This document shows positions 21,622-28,512 of a stretch of 39,107 bases of DNA, in pieces (position 1 is the stretch's first letter; each line of letters starts with the position of its first letter). The notes below the pieces were generated by a model that was not told where the DNA came from, searched no databases, and worked only from the letters and a program-made list of their open reading frames with translations. The DNA is taken from the NCBI GenBank assembly GCA_903878265.1, contig CAIRHD010000447.1, positions 1 through 39,107 on the forward strand, written 5' to 3'. Source of the DNA: an uncultured Bacteroidales bacterium (lineage in GTDB: Bacteria; Bacteroidota; Bacteroidia; Bacteroidales; UBA4417). The position numbers and the translations under genes were made by a program.

Positions 21622-21891
21622 TTAATTGTTAGTTTCGGTTTCCTTTGTTTTCTTTAGTTGTAAATAGGCTTTATCAAGGGTCAAAACACTTTCATTTTGC
21701 AAGAATGTCATAACCTTTGTATAATTATTAGTTAAGTCTAAATTATCTAAAACTAATATTTTTATAAATTCAGAATTATTTGACAATACCAATTCGAGGG
21801 CTGTAACCCTATGCTTAAGTTTTTTAAATTTTTTGTATTCCTTTCTAATCTTAAGGTATTTTTCATATTGAATTTTTTCTTTTGTGTCCAT
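21622..21891 (-). CDS. Small basic helical early protein with shared KKTKETE tail
   Basis: An 89-aa protein, strongly basic at the start (KYLKIRKEYKKFKKLKHRVT) and helical after that. It ends LQLKKTKETETNN, matching the tails of the proteins at 21352 and 22339. No family is recognised. Confidence 0.65.
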   Translation of the reverse strand: MDTKEKIQYEKYLKIRKEYKKFKKLKHRVTALELVLSNNSEFIKILVLDNLDLTNNYTKVMTFLQNESVLTLDKAYLQLKKTKETETNN

Positions 21892-21929
21892 TTTGTGTGT
21901 GTTTTTTACAATTTGACATAAAATCAGGA

Positions 21930-22091
21930 TTAATATTCATTGATATTATTGCTAATATCAGCACTTAAAAGCAATATCAATTCTTGTTTTTCAACTGGTA
22001 ATTTGTCAAACCCTTTTAAAAAAGATGGGGGTATTTTTTCAATCTCCTTTATCAGTTTGATATATGCTTTTATTGTTGTTATCTCTTTCAT
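21930..22091 (-). CDS. 53-aa helical early protein
   Basis: ATG at 22091 overlapping the upstream stop as ATGA; TAA at 21930. The product (MKEITTIKAYIKLIKEIEKI, then LPVEKQELILLLSADI) is helical and charged. The overlap with the upstream gene is the main support. Function unknown. Confidence 0.55.
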   Translation of the reverse strand: MKEITTIKAYIKLIKEIEKIPPSFLKGFDKLPVEKQELILLLSADISNNINEY

Positions 22092-22273
22092 AACTTCTTC
22101 TTTAACCTATCAAACTCTTTATATTCTAAATCGCTCATGGTTAAAATATAATTATTGGAATTACCAATATAACCTCCTCCATCTTCATAATTTTGTTCTA
22201 TCGTGTTATCGACGGAATCTATTATTTTATTCAAAATTATTGACTGAAAATTTGTTAGTTTAATTGTTCTCAT
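22088..22273 (-). CDS. 61-aa hypothetical early protein
   Basis: A soluble protein (MRTIKLTNFQSIILNKIIDS, then DLEYKEFDRLKKKL) with a Gly-rich centre (EDGGGYIGNSNN). It overlaps the 53-aa gene by 4 bp. No family is recognised. Confidence 0.6.
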   Translation of the reverse strand: MRTIKLTNFQSIILNKIIDSVDNTIEQNYEDGGGYIGNSNNYILTMSDLEYKEFDRLKKKL

Positions 22274-22338
22274 AGTGTTGGGTTTTTAAATGTTGTTAGG
22301 TTTTAATTTTACAATGCAGGTTTTACATTAGAATTAGT

Positions 22339-22554
22339 CTATAATTTGTTAGTTTCGGTTTCGGTTTCCTTTGTTTTCTTCAACTGCAAATCGGCATACA
22401 CTGTTTTATCGCTCACGCAAAAGGTATCGGCCAATGCCAATATTATTTCGCGCTTATCGAGTTTGCTCTCCTTCAACTTTTTGTACATGGTTTTAATACG
22501 CTCCCGCCTTGTGGCAATGCGGGGGTTTTCGGGTTTTTTTGTTTCTTTTTTCAT
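22339..22554 (-). CDS. Small HTH-like DNA-binding protein, first gene of the early operon
   Basis: A 71-aa basic protein. The region RERIKTMYKKLKESKLDKRE then ALADTFCVSDKTVYADLQL has the look of a helix-turn-helix (ADTFCVSDKTVYADL as the HTH). It ends LKKTKETETETNKL, the shared tail. It is divergent from the HTH regulator at 22645 and transcribed from the operator region, so it is the lytic-side counterpart of that regulator by position. Confidence 0.7.
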   Translation of the reverse strand: MKKETKKPENPRIATRRERIKTMYKKLKESKLDKREIILALADTFCVSDKTVYADLQLKKTKETETETNKL

Positions 22555-22586
22555 TATTTCGGGTTTTTAGTCGTATATTTAGACTG

Positions 22587-22626
22587 CAAATGTACACTAA
22601 TAGTATAATATTTGTACACTAATAGT
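22587..22626. promoter_or_regulatory. Divergent promoter-operator region with direct repeats
   Basis: The 14-bp sequence TGTACACTAATAGT occurs twice, at 22591-22604 and 22613-22626, spaced 22 bp. On the minus strand the complement of 22587-22594 is TACATTTG, a perfect TAnnTTTG box 33 bp before the 22554 start. On the plus strand TATAATATTTG (22604-22614) lies before the 22645 start. Each operator copy overlaps a promoter or its start point, as in phage repressor switches. Confidence 0.7.
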
Positions 22627-22644
22627 GAAATAAATTTTATAATC

Positions 22645-22980
22645 ATGGCAAACTTGCAGTTAATTAGCGATTTAGCAGAAAAGAAAAATATCACTATTGA
22701 TCAAATAGCATCTGCTGTTGGATTAAAAAGAGGAGCTATTTATAAGTTAATTAGTGAAAATTCTACTAAAATTGAAACACTGGAGAAGATTGCGGCATTT
22801 CTTCAAGTGCCAACAGGTATTTTCTTCGACGATTGGCAAAATAATACTGAAAGTGAACAATCTGCTAAAAAAGTGAAACGGCCAAAAGTGTTCTTGGCAG
22901 TTGAACTTGATGAAACTTTAGAAGAAAAAGTGCTAAAAATGTCTATTGGTAAAGAATTTTTAAAAATGATGAGTGTATGA
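22645..22980 (+). CDS. Xre-type HTH regulator, candidate prophage repressor
   Basis: The start chosen is the ATG at 22645; the longer frame from 22612 runs through the operator. The 111-aa protein has an N-terminal Cro/C1-type HTH (LISDLAEKKNITIDQIASAV then GLKRGAIYKLISENSTKIET) and a C-terminal tail with KKVKRPKVFLAVELDETL. It is transcribed away from the early operon, with operator repeats directly upstream, so it is the likely repressor that keeps the element integrated. The next gene overlaps its stop by ATGA. Confidence 0.85.
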   Translation: MANLQLISDLAEKKNITIDQIASAVGLKRGAIYKLISENSTKIETLEKIAAFLQVPTGIFFDDWQNNTESEQSAKKVKRPKVFLAVELDETLEEKVLKMSIGKEFLKMMSV

Positions 22981-23369
22981 TTTTATGTATTGATTTCTCA
23001 ACAGGCTTGGCGATAATGGCGGTACTAGTTGGAATTGCAACAATGGCTGTAACAGCTTATGCTTTTATGGCGATTTTCAATTACGTTACAATTGACAAAA
23101 AAATGAGCAAACTCACATCCGATGCTTTATCTTCGGAACAAAGGATAAAGCTACTTGAAAATCAATCATTGGAAATTCAATATTTAAAAAAAGCTATTGA
23201 TATAAATTCAGATGCAGTAAACAAACATTTAAAAGGTCAATTTGTATGCAACTCAATGGATTCTATTATTGCAATGGTCAAACACTCAGAAAAATCAGAT
23301 AATATCCTAACGCCACTAAACTTGGATATTGATAATGATACTTGTAAGCAAAAGGATGGGGCGGGTTAA
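22977..23369 (+). CDS. Membrane-anchored coiled-coil protein co-expressed with the repressor
   Basis: A 130-aa protein with an N-terminal membrane segment (residues 10-35, LAIMAVLVGIATMAVTAYAF) followed by a charged helical region (KLTSDALSSEQRIKLLENQ). The start overlaps the regulator stop (ATGA), so the two are translated together in the integrated state. A membrane protein expressed from the lysogen could be a superinfection-exclusion factor; this is inference from position only. Confidence 0.7.
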   Translation: MILCIDFSTGLAIMAVLVGIATMAVTAYAFMAIFNYVTIDKKMSKLTSDALSSEQRIKLLENQSLEIQYLKKAIDINSDAVNKHLKGQFVCNSMDSIIAMVKHSEKSDNILTPLNLDIDNDTCKQKDGAG

Positions 23370-23389
23370 CTAAATATAAGCAATAAACA

Positions 23390-23440
23390 ATGAAAAATAC
23401 AGTAAAAACAGTACAAAATAATTGGCATAAAGCACGTTAA
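23390..23440 (+). CDS. Possible 16-aa leader-like peptide
   Basis: ATG at 23390, stop at 23438-23440, product MKNTVKTVQNNWHKAR. It lies 20 bp after the coiled-coil gene and ends 3 bp before the terminator stem. It may be chance; the only support is position in the operon. Confidence 0.2.
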   Translation: MKNTVKTVQNNWHKAR

Positions 23441-23443
23441 AGC

Positions 23444-23482
23444 AAAAAAAGGCAAAACACTCCCAGTGCCTTGCCTTTTTTG
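23444..23482 (+). terminator. Intrinsic terminator of the repressor operon
   Basis: AAAAAGGCAA (23445-23454) pairs with TTGCCTTTTTT (23471-23481) around a 16-base loop that can pair further. The T-run follows on the plus strand. It ends the 22645-23440 unit. Confidence 0.8.
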
Positions 23483-23570
23483 GCATAACCGTAAAACAAC
23501 CGCCTCAAATAATGGCTAAAGGCTTGTATTTATTAGGGTTTAAAGGTGTTGTTGTTTAGAATGAGTTAAC

Positions 23571-23598
23571 TTTTCGCATACTATTAATTATGGGACTT
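23571..23598. other. attR, degenerate dif-like site at the right end
   Basis: Layout: left arm TTTTCGCATAC, centre TATTAA, right arm TTATGGGACTT. The centre and right arm are identical to attL (2421-2437), but the left (XerD-type) arm matches the dif arm at only 7 of 11 positions. This is what is expected if the element's attP supplied a weak XerD arm and the chromosome supplied the XerC arm here. Confidence 0.8.
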
Positions 23599-23726
23599 TT
23601 TGCGATACGGCCCATATTGATAATCAAGCAGTTACAAAAGCAAAAGCAAATGAATTTAGTCGATTTCCATTAGTGAATATGGCCAAAATGGCCCAAACCT
23701 CTATAAAACGCTGATATTCATTACGT

Positions 23727-23764
23727 AAAAAAAAGGAAGAGAAATATTTTTGTTCCTTTTTTTT
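23727..23764. terminator. Terminator between the element and the DUF2130 gene
   Basis: AAAAAAAAGGAA (23727-23738) pairs with TTCCTTTTTTTT (23753-23764). With A-runs and T-runs on both sides it can act both ways; it lies 136 bp downstream of the minus-strand DUF2130 gene. The rest of the gap 23603-23899 holds nothing I can name. Confidence 0.65.
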
Positions 23765-23899
23765 GGGTTAACAAGCAGAAAATCAATAAGTAACAAAAAT
23801 AAAAAAGGAAATTGAAATTGCAATTTTGTTGTAAAAACAAATGAGTTTTTCGCAATTTATTGTTTGTCTCGTTCTGTTAGCGGGAATAGGCTAGCAATT

Positions 23900-25171
23900 T
23901 TAAATAACATTATTTTCCGACAGCAAATCACTGTAAGGCAGATCAAGCAGTTTGATTTCCTGGATGGCATTTCCAGCAATTCCTTTTATGGAACCATGCA
24001 TATCAATAGTGTTAGTGATGACTTTTTCGAGCTGTTTTTCACGCACTTTCCATATCCGCTGCATAGCTCGCTTTTCACTGTCTAGGTCGGCTTGCATTTG
24101 TGTAAAACCTTCAACAATGGCTTCAATCTGCAAGCGGAATGTATTGCCTGTGAGGAAATTGTACAACAAACTCATTTTGTCGCCTTTGTTTTCCTGCGAT
24201 ACTATTGCATTGCTAATTTGGATAATTGATTCGCGAAGCACTTTGCAAAGTCCTTTAAACTCATCGTAGGTACATATCCAAATACCGTCTTTCAGTCCAA
24301 TGCGATCCATATCCGATGGCAAGACCTCGGTTACCAGAACCCCCAAATTTGCTCCTTTATCTCTAATATCGCTTTTGAATTTCTCAATCCAGCTTGGCTG
24401 AAAATCCTTGGTGCGCTTGCTTTCGTAATAAATTGTACCACAATTTTGCCTGTTTCGGGTGTTCACCGTTTGTATGCAATCTCCTCCCCTTGCTCCTTTT
24501 TTAATTTCTTCAATCGAATCGAGTGGAAAATTGACGGCCAGCCATTCCTCAATTGCCAGTTCCTGCACTTCGCCTTGCAACTGCATGGAACCTTGCTCCT
24601 GCTTGCGCTTCATTTCTTCGGTAAGGCGTTTCTGATCGTCTAACTGTTTGTGCAATTCTTTAAATGCCAGCTCATTGCGATCCTGTTCAACCTTCCTGAT
24701 TTTCTCCTTTTCTTCAATAAGTTTTTGGTTTAAAATGCGCTCTGCATCAGCTAAAACACTTTCTTTTAGCTCCTCCTTTTCTCGCTTCAGCCGTTCAATT
24801 TCAGCCTTGCTCCTACTTAAATCTTTCAGCTTTTCCGATTGCTCAAGCATTTCTTTCTGCATAATGGCAAATTGTTCTGCTTGTTCGCCTACAATTTTTG
24901 CTTTTAGCTGTTTTTCAATAATTTGCCTTTCTTCTCTAAGCTTCATTTGTAATTTTTCCTGAAAAAGCTCATTCTCTTTTTGTTTTTTCTTCTCAAATTC
25001 TTCTTTTTGTTGGTTCAATAGCTCAAGTTCCGAACTATATTTTTTCTTTTCTTCAGCCAATTGGGCCGAAAACCGTTTCTTAAAATCATCTTCAAGCTGG
25101 TGATATAGTATTTCGTTTACATTGATTTCGTTGCCGCAATTAGGGCATAAAATTTTAGCTTCTTTCTCCAT
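23900..25171 (-). CDS. DUF2130 protein: zinc ribbon, coiled coil, nuclease-like core
   Basis: The start chosen is the ATG at 25171 (MEKEAKILCPNCGNEI); a TTG at 25195 is in frame. The 423-aa protein opens with a CPNCG half zinc ribbon, has a long coiled coil from about 25 to 200, then the DUF2130 domain. Visible motifs include ELAIEEWLAVNFPLDSIEEI, GARGGDCIQTV and IYYESKRTKDF, where the D and E-x-K pattern is like a restriction-endonuclease fold. Function unknown; a role in DNA handling is inferred from the fold. It is a chromosomal gene outside the element. Confidence 0.85.
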   Translation of the reverse strand: MEKEAKILCPNCGNEINVNEILYHQLEDDFKKRFSAQLAEEKKKYSSELELLNQQKEEFEKKKQKENELFQEKLQMKLREERQIIEKQLKAKIVGEQAEQFAIMQKEMLEQSEKLKDLSRSKAEIERLKREKEELKESVLADAERILNQKLIEEKEKIRKVEQDRNELAFKELHKQLDDQKRLTEEMKRKQEQGSMQLQGEVQELAIEEWLAVNFPLDSIEEIKKGARGGDCIQTVNTRNRQNCGTIYYESKRTKDFQPSWIEKFKSDIRDKGANLGVLVTEVLPSDMDRIGLKDGIWICTYDEFKGLCKVLRESIIQISNAIVSQENKGDKMSLLYNFLTGNTFRLQIEAIVEGFTQMQADLDSEKRAMQRIWKVREKQLEKVITNTIDMHGSIKGIAGNAIQEIKLLDLPYSDLLSENNVI

Positions 25172-25236
25172 ATTATAGTTAATCAAATGATTCAAATTTT
25201 AGATTATAACGACACTCGAATTTCAACCTACACATT

Positions 25237-25263
25237 AAAAAAAAGCCCCGGATTGCGAGGCTT
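25237..25263 (-). terminator. Intrinsic terminator of the lipoprotein gene
   Basis: AAGCCCCG (25243-25250) pairs with CGAGGCTT (25256-25263) with one mismatch; on the minus strand a T-run (complement of 25237-25244) follows. It is 21 bp after the lipoprotein stop. Confidence 0.65.
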
Positions 25264-25284
25264 AAAATTATTTTCTGGATAAAA

Positions 25285-25692
25285 TCAATAAGGTTGCACA
25301 ATTACCAAGCGGAAAATTTGTGATTCGGGCTTGACAGTTTGTTGATCGCTTTCGTAATATTCTATTGAGAACACCCCCCGTTTCATGGTATAAAAATAGC
25401 CTCCTTGAAATCCAGTATTGTAGAAATAAACCGGAACCGGTATCCATGATTCGCCGTACTTCATATACAAGCTTACCATACCGTTATGTATAACATTATC
25501 AGTTATTTCTGGCATAGACAAATCAACGGCAAAACCGTATCCGGCTTCTCCTACCGTACCGTATTCAACCCAATCCGAGTTATAAACAGTAAATTCGATG
25601 GTTGACATATCCGCATTCCCTCCAATTTTTTCGGTACATGAAGAGAAAGTTAAGGAAACAGCCAACAATGTAAATAAAATGAGTTTTTTCAT
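25285..25692 (-). CDS. Small lipoprotein of unknown function
   Basis: A 135-aa protein with a lipoprotein signal (MKKLILFTLLAVSLTFSSC, lipobox FSSC at residues 16-19). The mature part is beta-rich (MSTIEFTVYNSDWVEYGTVG, later VPVYFYNTGFQGGYFYTMKR). It is likely tethered to the periplasmic side of a membrane. No family is recognised. It is a single-gene unit with its own terminator. Confidence 0.8.
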   Translation of the reverse strand: MKKLILFTLLAVSLTFSSCTEKIGGNADMSTIEFTVYNSDWVEYGTVGEAGYGFAVDLSMPEITDNVIHNGMVSLYMKYGESWIPVPVYFYNTGFQGGYFYTMKRGVFSIEYYESDQQTVKPESQIFRLVIVQPY

Positions 25693-25849
25693 AGCAGCGC
25701 TAATTAATTAGTTATTTTTTGCAAATTTATCAATAATCAAGCCACCAAGGGATTTTTGAAACATTTTTTCAAACAAAATCATTTATAGCCAAATAAATGC
25801 AATTTCAATACTTTTTAGTATTTTTACAAAACAAAAGGTTCAGGTTACA

Positions 25850-26851
25850 ATGAAAACACTTCAGCACATATTATTGATAATTATTTGTATTTCTGGAGTT
25901 TTTGTTTCGGTAAGTTATCTCTTACCCCGAAAAATCCGCGTTGAGCGAAGCCTCGTGATAGATGCTTCCGCAAAAAGCGTTTTTGATAAGCTTAACACTT
26001 TGAAAAGTTGGGATAAATGGTCGCCTTGGTTAACATTGGACAAAAATGCACAAATAGGGTTTTCGGGGCCTGAATCTGGAATTGGTGCTAAAATTGAGTG
26101 GATTAGCAAGAACAAAAATATTGGAAATGGAACTGCTTTTATTATTGGCTGCTTGCCGAATGATTCAATTTCGTTTATTTTGGATTTCGGTAAAAAAGGC
26201 AAATCAACAGGATGCTTTCGGTTTGTCAAAGAAAACCAGGGTACTAAAGTGCTTTGGAGCATTGAAACTGATCTTGGATTGAATCCTATTTCGCGCTGGG
26301 TTGGATTGCTTTCCGATCGGTTGGTTGGCCCGGATTTAGAGAAAGGTTTATTGAATATCGACACGCTGATGCATAGCATTCAAAGCTTGAACAAATACGA
26401 AGTTCTTGAAATTGAAGTAGCTACACATGTGTTGCTTTCCATGCGCGATACAGCTTCCCCAACAACTATGAATCAAAAAATGACTATGATGTTCGAGAAA
26501 ATATCTAAATTTTTAAAATTGCACCACCTCTCCCCTACTGCTGCACCAACGACAATTTTTCACACTTTTGCAGCTACAAAATTCGATATAGAAACCTGTA
26601 TTCCAATAAGTTCGGTTGTTTCTGCCCCACATTGGCTAAATTGCTATGAAGTAGCTGCCCAAAAAGCAATAATGGTAAAGCATTTTGGATCCTATAAACG
26701 GATTACAGAGGCTTACGATGCAATTCAAACGTATTTGAAAGATGAAAATATGGAGGTAAATGGCTCAGGTTGGGAAGAATATATAACCAACCCTTATCTG
26801 GAAGCCGATTCGAGTAAGTGGCAGACTAATATTTATTTTCCGGTGAAATAG
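25850..26851 (+). CDS. SRPBCC (START-like) domain fused to a GyrI-like effector-binding domain
   Basis: A 333-aa protein. After an N-terminal membrane helix (residues 5-25, HILLIIICISGVFVSVSYLL), residues 35-160 form an SRPBCC-type lipid or ligand-binding fold (VFDKLNTLKSWDKWSPWLTL). Residues 185-333 resemble the GyrI-like/AraC effector-binding domain (VSAPHWLNCYEVAAQKAIMV, then HFGSYKRITEAYDAI). Both halves bind small ligands in known members. No DNA-binding part is present, so it is not a regulator by itself. Confidence 0.8.
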   Translation: MKTLQHILLIIICISGVFVSVSYLLPRKIRVERSLVIDASAKSVFDKLNTLKSWDKWSPWLTLDKNAQIGFSGPESGIGAKIEWISKNKNIGNGTAFIIGCLPNDSISFILDFGKKGKSTGCFRFVKENQGTKVLWSIETDLGLNPISRWVGLLSDRLVGPDLEKGLLNIDTLMHSIQSLNKYEVLEIEVATHVLLSMRDTASPTTMNQKMTMMFEKISKFLKLHHLSPTAAPTTIFHTFAATKFDIETCIPISSVVSAPHWLNCYEVAAQKAIMVKHFGSYKRITEAYDAIQTYLKDENMEVNGSGWEEYITNPYLEADSSKWQTNIYFPVK

Positions 26852-27148
26852 AAATTTTCTTCCTCAATTCTAAAATGAGATTACAAACAGGAAAAATTTG
26901 AGACTACGATTAATTATTCTGCAATATATTGGTAATCTGTGCTATAAAGTATATTCTGAATCGGCTATTGACCTTATTTTAAATTATTGGCAATACTTTT
27001 CAAATAACAAACCCGTATTATTTCTTTTTTATTCAAAAATTACAAAATTCATGTTCATTTGATAAAATTCCACATAAAGTATCGTATTTTCGCAGTTTAA
27101 AAGTAAGCTTGTTAAAACACTAATGTTTGCAATCCGTAATATTTAAAG

Positions 27149-28276
27149 ATGGTGGGAGATAGCAATTTCTATTTTCATTTTTTAACACCCCAAATACGCA
27201 TTGCTCTCGCTTTTGCAATTGCTATTGTTCTTAATTCGTTTGCCATCCCAGTTATTGTTTACATTGCAAAGTTTAAAAAATTGTTCGAAGTTGAGAGCGA
27301 AAATGGGGTAATGCTGCAATCTATACCTACAATTGGCGGACTTGGCATTTTTGCATCTTTCGTAATAGTTAGCCTCACACTTATCAACACATGTGGATTA
27401 AATGGAAATTCCAGTTGCCTTCAGTCTCTCTCCCCTATCATTGCAGGCACCGCACTTGTTTTCTTTATAGGGATGAAAGACGATTTATTGGATGTTTCGT
27501 ATTGGAAAAAAATGCTTGTCGAATTGCTCGCATTGTTTATAATAGTTGTGGTTGGCGAAGTGCGTATCAATAGTTTGCAAGGGATGTTCTCGTTCTTTGA
27601 GCTACGTTATTCGGCCAGTGTTTTGCTTTCAATGCTTGTTGGTTTTATAATAATAAATGCTTTAAACTTCATGGATGGTATTGATGGGCTGGCTGCATCT
27701 CTGGCCTTGCTTGGAAGTGTGGTATTCGGCGTTTTTTTTATTACGTCTGCCGATTGGGAGTATGCTATATTATCTTTTACGCTATTTGGCTCGTTAATCC
27801 CTTTTTTATATTTTAACATCTTCGGTAAAACAAATAAATTATATCTCGGCGATACTGGCTCCCTAATTATTGGTTTTATACTTGCGGTGCTCGTTTTCAG
27901 GTACAATCAATTGAATTCTTCGATACTTTACAAACATTATTTTGCAGCGGCACCCGCATTTTCTTTCGCGGTTGTAATAGTCCCCATGTTCGACATAGTG
28001 CGTGTATTCGCGCTCAGGATTTTTCACAGGGAAAATAAATTTAAAGCCGATCGCCGTCATTTGCATTATATTTTGGTCGATATTGGGCTAACACATTTAC
28101 AATCAACAATTTTGCTTCTTTCAGTTAATTTGGTTTTTATTGCGTTTGCTTATTTTTTCAACTCATTGGGAAATTCAAGATTGATGTATATCATGGTTAC
28201 TGCCATTATAGCCTTTACATTCATTGCGATTTGGATCAGGCGAAGAAAAAATATGTTGCGTGAAGCAGGGTTCTAA
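27149..28276 (+). CDS. WecA/TagO-type polyprenyl-phosphate GlcNAc-1-phosphate transferase (GT4 family membrane enzyme)
   Basis: A 375-aa polytopic membrane protein (about ten helices). It transfers GlcNAc-1-phosphate (or a similar sugar-phosphate) from UDP to undecaprenyl phosphate, the first step of O-antigen, capsule or cell wall polymer synthesis. Family motifs are clear: ALNFMDGIDGLAASLAL (Mg-binding Asp), LYLGDTGSLIIGF and the cytoplasmic ADRRHLHYILVDIGLTH. MraY is excluded by the HIP-like loop sequence and genome context. The 297-bp gap before it holds no gene I can see. Confidence 0.85.
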   Translation: MVGDSNFYFHFLTPQIRIALAFAIAIVLNSFAIPVIVYIAKFKKLFEVESENGVMLQSIPTIGGLGIFASFVIVSLTLINTCGLNGNSSCLQSLSPIIAGTALVFFIGMKDDLLDVSYWKKMLVELLALFIIVVVGEVRINSLQGMFSFFELRYSASVLLSMLVGFIIINALNFMDGIDGLAASLALLGSVVFGVFFITSADWEYAILSFTLFGSLIPFLYFNIFGKTNKLYLGDTGSLIIGFILAVLVFRYNQLNSSILYKHYFAAAPAFSFAVVIVPMFDIVRVFALRIFHRENKFKADRRHLHYILVDIGLTHLQSTILLLSVNLVFIAFAYFFNSLGNSRLMYIMVTAIIAFTFIAIWIRRRKNMLREAGF

Positions 28277-28512
28277 GCCTGTTTTTGATTGACAATTAAT
28301 ATAGAACAATACTGTCTGAACATATTTTATATAATACTGATAATGTGAATTTTAATCAATAAATAATTGGAACAGGGAGCAGAAAATCAATATTTGTTTT
28401 GGTGATTCAAAAATTATTTCACTTTTATGGAAATAAATTTTCAAAACCATTGAAAAAAACCTTAATTTGCCGCAATAAAAGTATCTCAAGAATTTACATT
28501 AAATCAACAGAA

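Larger units (their letters stand above)
21364..22379. repeat. Three dispersed copies of a tail-coding repeat
   Basis: The 20-bp core TTCGGTTTCCTTTGTTTTCT occurs at 21364-21383, 21634-21653 and 22360-22379, each covering the 3' end of a small minus-strand gene and coding the KKTKETE tail in the same frame. The third copy has extra TTCGGT units that add Thr-Glu pairs. The gene bodies outside the tail do not resemble each other. Confidence 0.8.
2421..23602. mobile_element. Xer/dif-integrated temperate phage-like element, 21.2 kb
   Basis: The borders are two perfect 21-bp direct repeats (2421-2441 and 23582-23602) that begin TATTAATTAT and end GGGACTTTTTG. Each overlaps a dif-like site. Inside are a primase-helicase, an HTH regulator with a divergent promoter region, a packaging-type ATPase, a capsid candidate, many small membrane proteins, a glucosaminidase and receptor-binding-like proteins, mostly on the minus strand in tightly overlapping order. 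No tyrosine or serine integrase is visible, which fits use of host XerCD. No portal, terminase or tail gene is visible, so a tailless membrane-containing phage is the best reading; a non-virion plasmid-like element is the alternative. Confidence 0.85.

Noticed and set aside
2421-23602. Inovirus (filamentous phage) reading, suggested by dif integration
   Set aside because: Size of 21 kb, a primase-helicase instead of a rolling-circle Rep, and an ATPase without a membrane segment do not fit inoviruses.
2421-23602. Tailed prophage or conjugative element
   Set aside because: No portal, large terminase, tape measure, baseplate, relaxase or Tra-type genes are visible, although small unknown genes could hide divergent ones.
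28399-28512. Upstream TTG start of glgB
   Set aside because: It would add 38 atypical residues; the ATG at 28513 gives the expected length.
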